Positions 46,189 through 54,587 of a DNA stretch of 64,000 nt are shown here, one piece after another. The first letter of the stretch is position 1, and the number at the start of each line of letters is the position of its first letter. Below the pieces are notes generated by a model. That model saw only the letters and a list, made by a program, of their open reading frames with translations, had not been told where the DNA came from and made no database searches. Position numbers and translations under genes: made by a program. The stretch comes from Streptomyces sp. RFCAC02. GTDB lineage: Bacteria; Actinomycetota; Actinomycetes; Streptomycetales; Streptomycetaceae. The stretch is taken from contig NZ_SAUH01000001.1 in NCBI RefSeq assembly GCF_004193175.1, forward strand, positions 3,102,501 to 3,166,500. Reading direction: 5' to 3'.

Positions 46189-46570
46189 GGTCCCAGCGGT
46201 TGCCGTACCGGTCGGCGATCACGACGACCCGGCCGTACGGCTCGTTCCTCGGCTCCCCCTCGAAGGAGACACCGGCCTCCTTCAGACGGCGGCAGTCGGT
46301 GTCGAAGGTGTCGGTGTAGAGGAAGAAGGCGACCCGGCCGCCGGTCTGGTCGCCGACGCGGGCGGTCTGCCGTTCACCGTCCGCGCGGGCGAGCAGCAGG
46401 CCCGTCTGGGCGTCCCGGCCCGGCGCGACGACGACCCAGCGCTTGTTGGGCCTGCCCGGTTCGTGGACGGGCAGGTCGGAGAGGAGTTCGAAGCCGAGGA
46501 CGGAGGTGTAGTAGGCGATGGCCTCGTCGTAGTCGGGGACGAGGAGCGTGATCAGTCCGAGATGGCGCAC
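46166..46570 (-). CDS. VOC (glyoxalase/bleomycin resistance) family protein
   Basis: A 134-residue protein from GTG 46570. One VOC unit of paired beta-alpha-beta modules is visible: LITLLVPDYDEAIAYYTSVLGFELL, then TGGRVAFFLYTDTF and VVVIADRYGNRWDLIEP. The glutamate at the C-terminal metal position is present (LIEP). The substrate is unknown. It overlaps the 3' end of the convergent APH gene by 23 bp and is divergent from the AraC-like gene with only 27 bp between them. Confidence 0.88.
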   Translation of the reverse strand: MRHLGLITLLVPDYDEAIAYYTSVLGFELLSDLPVHEPGRPNKRWVVVAPGRDAQTGLLLARADGERQTARVGDQTGGRVAFFLYTDTFDTDCRRLKEAGVSFEGEPRNEPYGRVVVIADRYGNRWDLIEPAPA

Positions 46571-46597
46571 GGCAGCAGCGTGCCACGATGGGGAACC

Positions 46598-47326
46598 ATG
46601 TACAGGGAACGACCGGCGCGCTCGGCGGTGCTCGGCGCGGCGCGGGTGTGGCGGGGCACGGCCGGGCCGGGCGGTCGGATCCTGCCGGACGGGTGCATGG
46701 ACCTGCTGTGGGACGGCGCGTGTCTGACGGTGGCCGGCCCGGACCGGCGGGCGTTCGTCGTCCCGGATACGGGGCGGCGCGTGGAGACGGTCGGTGTGCG
46801 GTTCGAACCGGGCGTGGGACCCGCCGTATTCGGGGTGCGGGCGGACGAGCTGACCGGGCTGCGCGTCCCCCTGGCGGACCTGTGGTCGCCGCGCGCCGTG
46901 CGGGAGCCCGCCGAACGGCTGGGGTCCATCGCGCCGGGCGGCCGGACCGGCGATGCGCTGGAGGCGTTCGCGGCACGGTTGCTCGCCCGGTCGGCCTCGC
47001 CGCCGCCCGCGTGGCGCCGGGAGGCGGTGGCGGCCCTCGGCGCGGGGCTCGGAGTGGCGGCCACGGCGCGCCGGACCGGGCTGGGCGAGCGGCAGTTCAG
47101 ACGGTGGTGCACCGGGGCGTTCGGCTACGGGCCGAAGACGCTGGGCCGCATCCTCCGCCTGCAGCGGGCCCTGCGGTACGGGGACGCCGGGGTGCCGGCG
47201 GCGTCGGTGGCCGCGCTGGCCGGGTACGCGGACCAGGCGCACCTGGCGCGCGACGTGCGTGACCTGGCCGGTGTGCCGTGGTCGCGGCTGCGACGCGACC
47301 GGCGCCCTGCCGGCGGCGCGTCCTGA
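46598..47326 (+). CDS. AraC family transcriptional regulator
   Basis: The 242-residue protein from ATG 46598 has an N-terminal DUF6597-like sensor region (about 10-100, GGRILPDGCMDLLWDG). The C-terminal AraC helix-turn-helix pair follows (about 145-240), with LGVAATARRTGLGERQFRRWC, FGYGPKTLGRILRLQRAL and VAALAGYADQAHLARDVRDLAG. Its close divergent partner is the VOC protein, and the two may be coregulated. The ligand is unknown. Confidence 0.88.
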   Translation: MYRERPARSAVLGAARVWRGTAGPGGRILPDGCMDLLWDGACLTVAGPDRRAFVVPDTGRRVETVGVRFEPGVGPAVFGVRADELTGLRVPLADLWSPRAVREPAERLGSIAPGGRTGDALEAFAARLLARSASPPPAWRREAVAALGAGLGVAATARRTGLGERQFRRWCTGAFGYGPKTLGRILRLQRALRYGDAGVPAASVAALAGYADQAHLARDVRDLAGVPWSRLRRDRRPAGGAS

Positions 47327-47428
47327 CGCGGGACGGCTCCGGGCCCCGCGCGGCCGCCCCACCCGGGTCCCGGGCGGCGCGGCGAGCGGGGACGGCTCGG
47401 CCGGGGCGCTGCCGGGCCGGGACGGGGC

Positions 47429-47839
47429 TCAGCTGGGGCTCTCCGCCTGGGGGAGCGGCGCGAACAGGTCCACCGGGTTGCCGTCCGGGTCGAGGACGAT
47501 GGCGTAGCGCTGGCCCCAGAAGGCGTCCCAGGGCGCCTTCTCACCGGTGTAGCCGGCCTGCGTCAGCTCCGTCCACAGGGTGTCGACCTCGGTCGGTCCC
47601 TCGCACAGGAAGGCCAGGCTGAGCCGGTGCCCGCCCTGCGGCGGCGTCCAGTCCGGGAGGAACGCGCGCACCGTGTCCGCCGTGTCCCAGGCGAGCCGTC
47701 CGCCGCCCGGCAGGGTGATCTCCACGTGCGGCTGCCTGTCCGCGTCGGCCGGGACGGCGAGCCCGAGGCGCCGGTAGAACGCCAGGGAGGCGGCCATGTC
47801 GTCGGTGATGATGCCGAACAGGTCGAGTCGAGGTGTCAT
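47429..47839 (-). CDS. VOC family protein
   Basis: A 136-residue VOC protein distinct from the one at 46166. It reads FGIITDDMAASLAFYRRLGLAVP, then a variable loop, LAFLCEGPTEVDTLW and YAIVLDPDGNPVDLFAPL. The last unit has Asp-Leu in place of the usual metal Glu, so metal binding is uncertain. It may be a resistance or isomerase-type protein. The 90-bp gap before it (47327-47428) is GC-rich without a clear stem-loop. Confidence 0.88.
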   Translation of the reverse strand: MTPRLDLFGIITDDMAASLAFYRRLGLAVPADADRQPHVEITLPGGGRLAWDTADTVRAFLPDWTPPQGGHRLSLAFLCEGPTEVDTLWTELTQAGYTGEKAPWDAFWGQRYAIVLDPDGNPVDLFAPLPQAESPS

Positions 47840-47915
47840 GCCCGCAGGCTACGCACGGGCCTCGGCCCGGTTCTTGAAGGAATCGGCCGTGTCGGTGTCC
47901 GCGGCGCGTCGCAGG

Positions 47916-48365
47916 TCAGGCGGCCGGCCGGAGCGTGCGGACGGCCGCGGCGAGCGGGGCGAGCTCCGGCCGCCGCTCGGCGTCGGCGAGGGCCTCGGCG
48001 AGCGCGCGGTCGTTCGTCGGCCCCGCCTCGGCGAGCAGCCGGGCGCCCGCCGCGGTGACGTCCGTGTAGATGCTGCGCCGGTCGGTGGGGCAGAGGTAGC
48101 GGGAGAGCAGGCCGCGGTCCTCCAGGCGGGTCACCAGGCGGGTGGTGGCGCTGAGGCTGAGGACGACGGCGTCGGCCAGCTCGTTCATCCGGAAGTGGCC
48201 GCCGTCCCCGTCGTGCTGCCCGCTGAGGACGCCGAGCACGGAGAACTCGCGCACGCTGATGCCGTGCGCGGACTGGAGGGCCTTCTCGATGTGGCTCTCG
48301 ATGCGGTTGTGCAGGGCCGAGAGGGCGCACCAGCTCTGCGCGAGGGCCGGCTCCGGTCGTGACAT
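47916..48365 (-). CDS. MarR family transcriptional regulator
   Basis: A 149-residue regulator from ATG 48365 (GGGAG upstream). The winged helix is clear: FSVLGVLSGQ, MNELADAVVLSLSATTRLVTRLEDRGLLSR as the recognition helix and the wing CPTDRRSIYTDVTAAG. It is divergent from an MFS gene with a 182-bp spacer. Repression of that transporter with release by its substrate is the likely arrangement. Confidence 0.92.
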   Translation of the reverse strand: MSRPEPALAQSWCALSALHNRIESHIEKALQSAHGISVREFSVLGVLSGQHDGDGGHFRMNELADAVVLSLSATTRLVTRLEDRGLLSRYLCPTDRRSIYTDVTAAGARLLAEAGPTNDRALAEALADAERRPELAPLAAAVRTLRPAA

Positions 48366-48461
48366 GGCCCTCTCCCTTCGGCGCGGCGGACTCCACCAGG
48401 GTAAGCGACCGCGCAATATTCGGCGCGGGCCGCTAGAGGGCTACCGGTAATAGGCGCGTCA

Positions 48462-48504
48462 GCAATATAGCGCGCTTGCAACTATCGGCGTACGCGCGTA
48501 CTGT
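48462..48504 (+). promoter_or_regulatory. Promoter and candidate MarR operator before the MFS gene
   Basis: TTGCAA (48476-48481) and TACTGT (48499-48504), spaced 17 bases, form a good promoter for the MFS gene. Overlapping its -35 is the dyad GCAA-N10-TTGC (48462-48479), with the self-complementary AGCGCGCT in its centre. A second GCAATAT lies at 48411-48417. These are candidate MarR sites. Confidence 0.5.
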
Positions 48505-48547
48505 CGCCGTCCTGTGCGGTCATCCACCAACCGAGGAGGGGACTCCC

Positions 48548-49813
48548 GTGCCCGTCGCACTCCTGGCCCTGGCGATCGGTGCGTTCGGCATCGGCACCAC
48601 CGAGTTCGCCGTCACCGGTCTGCTGCCGCAGTTCGAGGCCGAGTTCGGCGTGTCCACCTCGACGGCGGGCGCCACCGCCACGGGGTACGCGCTCGGCGTC
48701 GTGATCGGCGCGCCCGTCATCGCGATCCTCGGGGCCAAGGCGCCCCCGAAACGCGTCCTCACCGCGATGATGGTCCTCTTCGTCCTCGGCAACGCCCTCT
48801 CGGCCGTCGCCCCCGCCTTCTCCGTGCTGCTCGCCGGCCGGGTCGTCTCCTCCCTCGCCCACGGCGCGTTCTTCGGCATCGGGTCGGTGGTCGCCGCGCG
48901 CATGGTGGCCCCCGGGCAGCGGGCGCGTGCCATCGCGCTGATGTTCACCGGCCTGACGGTCGCGAACGTCGCGGGCGTCCCCCTGGCCACCCTCATCGGA
49001 CAGCGCCTCGACTGGCGCATCAGCTTCGCCGCCATCGCGGGCGTCGGGGTCGTGGCACTCGCCGGAGTCCTCCTCCTCGTCCCCGCCGACGCCGGCCGCA
49101 CGTCCGCACAGCCCCAGGCCCGGGGACGGGCCGGCTCGCTGCGCGCCGAACTGGCCGCCCTCCGCCACCCGCAGGTGCTGCTCGCGCTCGGCATGACGAT
49201 CCTCGGCTTCGGCGGCGTGTTCGCCGCCATCACGTACATCGCCGAGATGATGACCGGAAGCGCCGGCTATGCGGAGAGCGACGTCACGTGGCTGCTGATC
49301 CTCTTCGGTGCCGGCATGGTGGTGGGCAACCTCGTCGGCGGCCGGTACGCGGACCGAGCCCCGATGCGGCTGCTCGCCGTGACGATCGGCGGTCTCGCCG
49401 CGCTCCTCGCCCTGTTCACGGTGACGGCGCACGACAAGGCGGCGGCGGCCGTGACGCTCACGCTGATCGGCGCGTTCGGCTTCGCCTCGGTCCCCCCGCT
49501 GCAGAAGCGCGTCCTCGACCACGCGGGCGGAGCGCCGACCCTGGCGTCCGCGCTGAACATCGGCGCCTTCAACCTCGGCAACGCGCTCGCCGCCTGGCTC
49601 GGCGGCCTCGTCCTGGCCACCGGAGCCGACGCCACCAGGGCCAACCTGGTGGGCAGCGGCATGGCCCTGGCGGCGCTCGCGCTCGCGGGCGCCGCCGCCG
49701 TCCTGGAGCGGCGCGGTGCTCCCCGTGCCGGGAGCGGCGGGCGGGTCGCCGCCGCATCCCCCCGGACGGCCCCCGCCGCCACGGAAGCCCCGCCCGCCGG
49801 CGCGCCCAGGTGA
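48548..49813 (+). CDS. MFS transporter, MarR-linked
   Basis: The 421-residue protein from GTG 48548, after GAGGAGG, has 12 hydrophobic segments. The N-terminus VPVALLALAIGAFGIGTTEFAVTGLLP is that of the DHA1 group including chloramphenicol and arabinose exporters (CmlR/AraJ type). GGRYADRAPMRLL lies between TM8 and TM9. The C-terminal 40 residues are Ala/Pro-rich and soluble. The drug substrate is unknown. Confidence 0.9.
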   Translation: MPVALLALAIGAFGIGTTEFAVTGLLPQFEAEFGVSTSTAGATATGYALGVVIGAPVIAILGAKAPPKRVLTAMMVLFVLGNALSAVAPAFSVLLAGRVVSSLAHGAFFGIGSVVAARMVAPGQRARAIALMFTGLTVANVAGVPLATLIGQRLDWRISFAAIAGVGVVALAGVLLLVPADAGRTSAQPQARGRAGSLRAELAALRHPQVLLALGMTILGFGGVFAAITYIAEMMTGSAGYAESDVTWLLILFGAGMVVGNLVGGRYADRAPMRLLAVTIGGLAALLALFTVTAHDKAAAAVTLTLIGAFGFASVPPLQKRVLDHAGGAPTLASALNIGAFNLGNALAAWLGGLVLATGADATRANLVGSGMALAALALAGAAAVLERRGAPRAGSGGRVAAASPRTAPAATEAPPAGAPR

Positions 49814-49931
49814 CCCGACGGGGCTCCGCCGTACTCGCGCCGTGTGCTCCTCCGTTTCACGGGTAACCGGAACCTCGGCGAACGAATGACCTGAACGAGA
49901 CGCAAGCGACACGAATGTGACGGAGGCGGAG

Positions 49932-50186
49932 ATGGCAGGGCATTACGCGAGTACGCGACAGAACAGCAACGCCATGGCGGTGGCGAGCCTCGTCTGCGGC
50001 ATCGTCGGCCTGTTCCTGGCCGGGATACCCCTCGGTGTGATCGCCATCGTGCTCGGCATGCTCGCGAACCGCGGCACCCCGACCGGTATGGCAAAGGCCG
50101 GTGTCATCCTCGGAGCGATCGACATCGTCCTGGCGATCGTGGCGATCGCCGCGATGGGCGGTGGCGGGTGGTACATCGGCGGCTGA
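49932..50186 (+). CDS. DUF4190 small membrane protein
   Basis: The 84-residue protein from ATG 49932, with GGAGG five bases upstream (a GTG 15 bp earlier is less likely). A short hydrophilic start is followed by two hydrophobic segments with the DUF4190 pattern: NAMAVASLVCGIVGLFLAGIP and AKAGVILGAIDIVLAIVAI. Function is unknown. It is followed by a terminator. Confidence 0.8.
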   Translation: MAGHYASTRQNSNAMAVASLVCGIVGLFLAGIPLGVIAIVLGMLANRGTPTGMAKAGVILGAIDIVLAIVAIAAMGGGGWYIGG

Positions 50187-50211
50187 CCCCGCGCCGCCAC
50201 GCGGTGCCGAC

Positions 50212-50249
50212 CACGGCCCGTACCGGATTCCCTGCCGGTGCGGGCCGTG
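50212..50249. terminator. Terminator after the DUF4190 gene
   Basis: Arms 50212-50226 and 50235-50249 (15 bases each) pair at all but one position (a G-T wobble) around an 8-base loop. Confidence 0.75.
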
Positions 50250-50307
50250 ACGCGTGTGCTCCCGTACCACTCTTGAGGCCGCGGTGGGCCGGTGGTAGGC
50301 AGGGGAC

Positions 50308-50607
50308 ATGAGCTACGGATACATCGGCAGCATGCGCACACAGCCCGGCCGCCGCGACGAGGTGATCGGCCTGCTGCTGCGCTCCGCCGACGCGCTGAAG
50401 GACCACGGCTGCCGGGCGTACGTGGTGGCCCGCGCGGCCGGCGACCCGGATCTGATCTGGGTCACGGAGGTCTGGACGGACAAGGAGGCGCACGACGCGT
50501 CCCTGCGCCTGCCCGCGGCTCAGGAGTCGATCCGGGCGGCGATGCCCCTGCTGACCGGTGAGTTCACCCGCGAGGAGACCGAGATCGCGGGCGGCCTCGG
50601 GGTCTGA
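50308..50607 (+). CDS. Antibiotic biosynthesis monooxygenase (ABM) domain protein
   Basis: The 99-residue protein has the ferredoxin-like ABM fold: YGYIGSMRTQPGRRDEVIGLLL, CRAYVVARAAGDPDLIWVTEVW and KEAHDASLRLPAAQESIRAAMPLL. Members act as cofactor-independent quinol monooxygenases (YgiN type) or small unknown enzymes. The Asn, Trp and His usually cited for catalysis can only partly be assigned. It precedes the TerD gene by 29 bp. Confidence 0.85.
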   Translation: MSYGYIGSMRTQPGRRDEVIGLLLRSADALKDHGCRAYVVARAAGDPDLIWVTEVWTDKEAHDASLRLPAAQESIRAAMPLLTGEFTREETEIAGGLGV

Positions 50608-50636
50608 TTCCGGCCACCGTGCCGCACACTGGCGAC

Positions 50637-51965
50637 GTGACCCCGATACACCTCGCCAAGGGCGCGAACATGCCGGTCGGCGTCCCCTCGGTGCGGGCCG
50701 TCCTGTCCTGGACGGCCGCGCCGGGCGGACCGGACGCCGACGCCTCCGCGCTGCTGCTGACCGCCGACGGACGCGTCCGCGACGACCACGACTTCGTCTT
50801 CTACAACCAGCCGGTCCATCCCGCCGGCGCGGTACGGCACCTCGGCAAGCAGCCGGGCACCGACACCGTGGAGGTGGACCTCGCAGCGCTCGAACCCGGC
50901 GTCGAACGAGTGCTGCTCGCCGCGTCGGCGGACGGCGGGACGTTCGGCGGGCTCGCCGACCTGCGCATGCTGCTGCTGGACGCGGCGACCGGCCGGGAAC
51001 TCGCCGTCTTCCCCATGACGGCGGCGGCGGAGACGGCGTTCATCGGCGGCGAGCTGTATCTGCGCTCCGGCCAGTGGAAGTTCCGTGCGGTGGGGCAGGG
51101 GTACGACAGCGGCCTCGCGGGCCTCGCCACCGACTTCGGCATCGGCGTGGACGACGACGCGCCCCCGCCCGTGCCGGAACCGGAGCCCGCCGCGCCCGCG
51201 GTACGTCTCACCAAGGGCGAGGAACGCCTGCCCGTCGACATGCGGGGGCGGCTCTCCCTGCGCAAGGAACAGATCGCCGTCAGCCTCGCCAAGCGTGGGG
51301 CCGGCGGGGTCCGCGCCCGCGTCGTCCTCGTCCTGGACGCCTCCGGGTCGATGAGCCACCTGTACCGCGAGCGCGTCGTCCACGGCGTCGTGGAGCGCAT
51401 GGCCGCCGTCGCCGCGAGCCTCGACGACGACGGCGCGATGCAGGCGTGGACCTTCGCGTCGAAGCCGGCCCGGCTGCCGGACCTCGCACTGGGCGACCTC
51501 CCGCGCTGGCTGGAACTGCACGTCCGCGGCTCGGAGATGGGCCGGAAGGCCAGGCGCGGGAAACTGACCGACGGCCAGGTGGACATGTCCCGCATCGGCT
51601 TCGGCAACAACGAGCACCTCGTCATCGGGCAGGTCCGCTCCTTCGTGAAGGGCTCGTCCGCGACCGTGCCGACGCTCGTGCTGTTCTTCTCGGACGGCGG
51701 CGTCTACCAGAACGCGCTCATCGAGAAGCAGCTGCGGGCCGCGGCGGACGAGCCGGTCTTCTGGCAGTTCGTGGGCCTCGGCAGCGGCGGCTTCGGTGTG
51801 CTGGAGCGGTTCGACACCCTGCCGGACCGCGAAATCGACAACGTCGGCTTCTTCGCGGTCGACGACATCGCCGCCATGGCCGACGCCGACCTGTACGACC
51901 GGCTGCTGTCGGAGTTCCCGGCGTGGCTGACGGCGGCGCGCGCGGCCGGCGTCATCGGGGACTGA
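50637..51965 (+). CDS. TerD-VWA fusion protein (tellurium resistance type)
   Basis: The 442-residue protein from GTG 50637 (a start 18 bp earlier is possible) has a TerD domain (about 1-170), with VRAVLSWTAAP, DHDFVFYNQPVHPAGAV and the acidic calcium-binding segment DTVEVDLAAL. A short second TerD-like segment (about 188-220, VRLTKGEERLPVDM) follows. The von Willebrand A domain (about 225-425) has the metal-ion site DASGSM (Asp234) and LFFSDGG. Such TerF-like fusions belong to the stress-linked ter systems, whose exact function is unsettled. The other ter genes are not adjacent. Confidence 0.88.
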   Translation: MTPIHLAKGANMPVGVPSVRAVLSWTAAPGGPDADASALLLTADGRVRDDHDFVFYNQPVHPAGAVRHLGKQPGTDTVEVDLAALEPGVERVLLAASADGGTFGGLADLRMLLLDAATGRELAVFPMTAAAETAFIGGELYLRSGQWKFRAVGQGYDSGLAGLATDFGIGVDDDAPPPVPEPEPAAPAVRLTKGEERLPVDMRGRLSLRKEQIAVSLAKRGAGGVRARVVLVLDASGSMSHLYRERVVHGVVERMAAVAASLDDDGAMQAWTFASKPARLPDLALGDLPRWLELHVRGSEMGRKARRGKLTDGQVDMSRIGFGNNEHLVIGQVRSFVKGSSATVPTLVLFFSDGGVYQNALIEKQLRAAADEPVFWQFVGLGSGGFGVLERFDTLPDREIDNVGFFAVDDIAAMADADLYDRLLSEFPAWLTAARAAGVIGD

Positions 51966-53127
51966 CGCGCTCCGTCCCGGCCGGGCCGGGGAGCCCCTCC
52001 GCCGGCACGTCCGAGACGGCCGACTCCGGTGCGGCCGGGACGCCCCACCGCTCCGCCGCGATCCGTACGGCCGCCGCGGCCTGCTCGTGCGCGGGAGCCC
52101 CCCAGCCCAGCAGCTCCGCGGCCTGCGCCGGTGTCGCGAGCAGGCGCGGGTAGGTGAGGCCGGTCGCCGGGTCGGGAGCGGCGGGGCCGATGCCGGTCAG
52201 CCGCCCGGCCATGGCGACACGGGCGCAGGGGCCGAGCCCCTGGTGCCCGCCCGCAGCGTCGGGGACGTGGCCGAGGACGCGGGGATCCGTGACCCTGGCG
52301 GCGGCCGTGTCGTACGCCTCCCGCACGAGCGCGGCGCCGGGATCGCCCCCGTCGCGTCCCACCAGGGGGCCGCCGGGCAGGAGGATGTGCCGCCCGCCCG
52401 GGTGGACGAGCAGCAGCACCCGTCCGTCGGGCGCGAAGAGCCACCCCCACGAGCGCACCGGCGGCAGCGCCGTGGGCAGCTCGGTCCCCGGCCGCCAGGG
52501 CCGGGACGCCCCGTCGCCCGGCCTGCCGACGACCCGGTGCCGGTCGAGGACCGGCAGCGGCCCGGCGTGCCGGCCGTCCTGGAGGTAGACGGGCCCGGGC
52601 CGGCCCCACCGCGCCCGCAGCGCGGCCAGCAGCCGGCGCGCCTCGCCCGGCGCCATGCGCGCCGCCGCCTCCTCGGCGGGGAGGAACCGCGCGCCCGCCA
52701 GCTCGTCGGCCGGCAGGCGGAGCCGGCCGACGGTCTCGGTGGGCAGGGTGCCGCCGTCGAAGACGAAGTGGACATCGCCGGGGAACGGCAGGTCGTCCGG
52801 GATGCCCTCCGCGCGCGGCCCCACGTGGTCCACGGCGAGGACACCGCTCGGCCGCAGGTCGAGGCCGGTCTCCTCGGCGATCTCGCGGCGGCAGCCCTCG
52901 GCCGGGGTCTCCCCCGCCTCGACGCCCCCGCCGGGGAGCAGCAGCGTGTCGCGGTACGTCGGCTCGACGACGAGGACGCGGCCGTACGGATCGGTGATGA
53001 CGGCCGTCGCGCTGAGCCAGACCGCATGGCGGGAGGCGGCGTACTCGGCGTTCGTCATGTCGGGTTCCCGGGCCGGCCGGGGCTGCGGGACCTGCCCGGA
53101 CACGGCGGCGGGTCGGGCGTGCTGCAT
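51952..53127 (-). CDS. Protein with two NUDIX hydrolase domains
   Basis: The 391-residue protein from ATG 53127 (AAGGTGAT upstream; ATG 53058 is an alternative). The first domain (about 30-165) has a complete Nudix box: GGGVEAGETPAEGCRREIAEETGL fits GX5EX7REUXEEXGU. The second (about 225-360) is degenerate: its box reads GGPLVGRDGGDPGAALVREAYD and lacks the REUXEE core, so it is probably not catalytic. The substrate may be a nucleoside diphosphate derivative. It is convergent with the TerD-VWA gene, overlapping by 14 bp. Confidence 0.85.
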   Translation of the reverse strand: MQHARPAAVSGQVPQPRPAREPDMTNAEYAASRHAVWLSATAVITDPYGRVLVVEPTYRDTLLLPGGGVEAGETPAEGCRREIAEETGLDLRPSGVLAVDHVGPRAEGIPDDLPFPGDVHFVFDGGTLPTETVGRLRLPADELAGARFLPAEEAAARMAPGEARRLLAALRARWGRPGPVYLQDGRHAGPLPVLDRHRVVGRPGDGASRPWRPGTELPTALPPVRSWGWLFAPDGRVLLLVHPGGRHILLPGGPLVGRDGGDPGAALVREAYDTAAARVTDPRVLGHVPDAAGGHQGLGPCARVAMAGRLTGIGPAAPDPATGLTYPRLLATPAQAAELLGWGAPAHEQAAAAVRIAAERWGVPAAPESAVSDVPAEGLPGPAGTERVSPR

Positions 53128-53351
53128 GGGGGGTATCACCTTCGACGGGGTGCGGAGTGGGCCGGTCCCTCCCTAACGCCGCGCCGGGTCGCGAGGACAC
53201 GGCCGACCGGGGGAGTACCCGCAGCGCGCACTGATCGTCGTATCGAGTGCAGGTCGGACCAATGGGCCGCCCGAACGCTTTCCGCCCGGCCGATCGCGGA
53301 CGCGGCCGCCGCCGCGGCGCCGGTGCGCGGGCGGCGATGAAGGATCACCCC

Positions 53352-54587
53352 ATGCCACCGCTCGACGCGCGGGTCCCCGCCCTCCTGCTGCGCCTGGACC
53401 GCAACCCGTTCCACCACGGCTCGCTGGGAGCGGTCAGGTCGCTGGGACGGGCCGGGGTCGAGGTCCACGCGTTCACGGAGTCGGACGACGTGCCGCTGGC
53501 CCGCTCCCGCCACCTCGCAGCCGCGCACCCGTTCCCCGGCGACCCGGCCTCCCCCGACGCCGTCGCCCGCGCGCTCCTGGCCGCGGCACGGCGGATCGGG
53601 CGGCCCGCGGCGCTGATCCCGATGGACGACCTCGGCGCCCTCACCGCGGCCCGTATCGCCCCGCGGATCGCGTCCGCGTTCCTGCTGCCCGGCGCCCCGC
53701 CCGACGTGGTCGAGGCGGTGGCGGACAAGGCGGCGCTCGCCGACCTCTGCGCGCGCCACCGCGTACCGCACCCGCGCACCGTCGTGCCCGAAGGCCCGGC
53801 CGACGTCACGGCGGCCGTCCGCGCGCTCGGGCTGCCGCTCGTCGCCAAGTGGTCGCGCCCGTGGCTGCTGCCGCCGGGCACGGGGCTGCGCAGCACGGTC
53901 GTCGTCCGCACGGCGGCCGATGCGCTGCGGCTTTACGAGCGCGCGCCGCGGGCCGGCAGCCGTCTGCTGCTCCAGCGGTTCGTGCGCGGCGGCCCTGGCG
54001 CCGACTGGTTCTTCCACGGGACCTTCGCGGCGGACGGGACATGCCTCCTCGCCGGGACCGGCCGCAAGGACCTGGCGTGGCCGCGACCCGCCGGAGGGAC
54101 CGCGGTGGGCCGCTGGCTGCCGAACCCGCCGCTCACCGCCCTGGCCCGCGATCTGGCGGCACGCCTCGGCTTCCGCGGCGTCGTGGACCTGGACTTCCGG
54201 CGCGACCCGGCAGGGGGCGCGTACCACCTGCTCGACTTCAATCCGCGCCCCGGCGCGCAGTTCCGGCTGTTCGCCGACCGCTCCGGGCTCGACGTCGTCC
54301 GCGCGCTGCACCTCGACCTCACCGGGCGGCGTCCCGAGCGGCCGGCACCGGCGCGCCCGGCGGGGGCGTGGCGGACGTTCGTCGTGGAGAGCCACGGGCT
54401 CCTCGCGGCGCTGGCGGGGGCAAGGCGGGGCGAGCGGTGGTGGGGCGGCCGGCCGGGCGGGCGGGGGGAGACCGAGTGGGCGTGGTTCGCGGCGGACGAC
54501 CCGGCGCCGTTCTGCGCCGTGGCGGGGGCGTGGGCGCGCCGCCTGGTGCGCCGGACCGGCAGGACAGTGGGAGAAGGAGACGCCTGA
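53352..54587 (+). CDS. ATP-grasp domain protein (carboxylate-amine ligase type)
   Basis: The 411-residue protein from ATG 53352 (AAGGAT seven bases upstream) has an N-terminal preATP-grasp domain (VPALLLRLDRNPFHHGSLGAVRSLGRAG). The ATP-grasp fold follows (about 130-310): PLVAKWSRP with the ATP-binding Lys, LLLQRFVRGGPGADWFFHG, and the metal-binding end VVDLDFRRD...YHLLDFNPRPG, where Asp/Asn coordinate Mg. Such enzymes join a carboxylate to an amine or thiol via acyl-phosphate. The ATP-grasp stop overlaps the next gene's ATG (TGATG), so the two act together. The substrates are unknown. Confidence 0.85.
   Translation: MPPLDARVPALLLRLDRNPFHHGSLGAVRSLGRAGVEVHAFTESDDVPLARSRHLAAAHPFPGDPASPDAVARALLAAARRIGRPAALIPMDDLGALTAARIAPRIASAFLLPGAPPDVVEAVADKAALADLCARHRVPHPRTVVPEGPADVTAAVRALGLPLVAKWSRPWLLPPGTGLRSTVVVRTAADALRLYERAPRAGSRLLLQRFVRGGPGADWFFHGTFAADGTCLLAGTGRKDLAWPRPAGGTAVGRWLPNPPLTALARDLAARLGFRGVVDLDFRRDPAGGAYHLLDFNPRPGAQFRLFADRSGLDVVRALHLDLTGRRPERPAPARPAGAWRTFVVESHGLLAALAGARRGERWWGGRPGGRGETEWAWFAADDPAPFCAVAGAWARRLVRRTGRTVGEGDA

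Noticed and set aside
46588..47262. Frame overlapping the AraC gene (224 residues)
   Set aside because: It is a shifted reading of the AraC gene without domain features.
49854..49867. parS-like GTTTCACGGGTAAC
   Set aside because: Four mismatches to parS in the right half break the palindrome, so ParB binding is unlikely.
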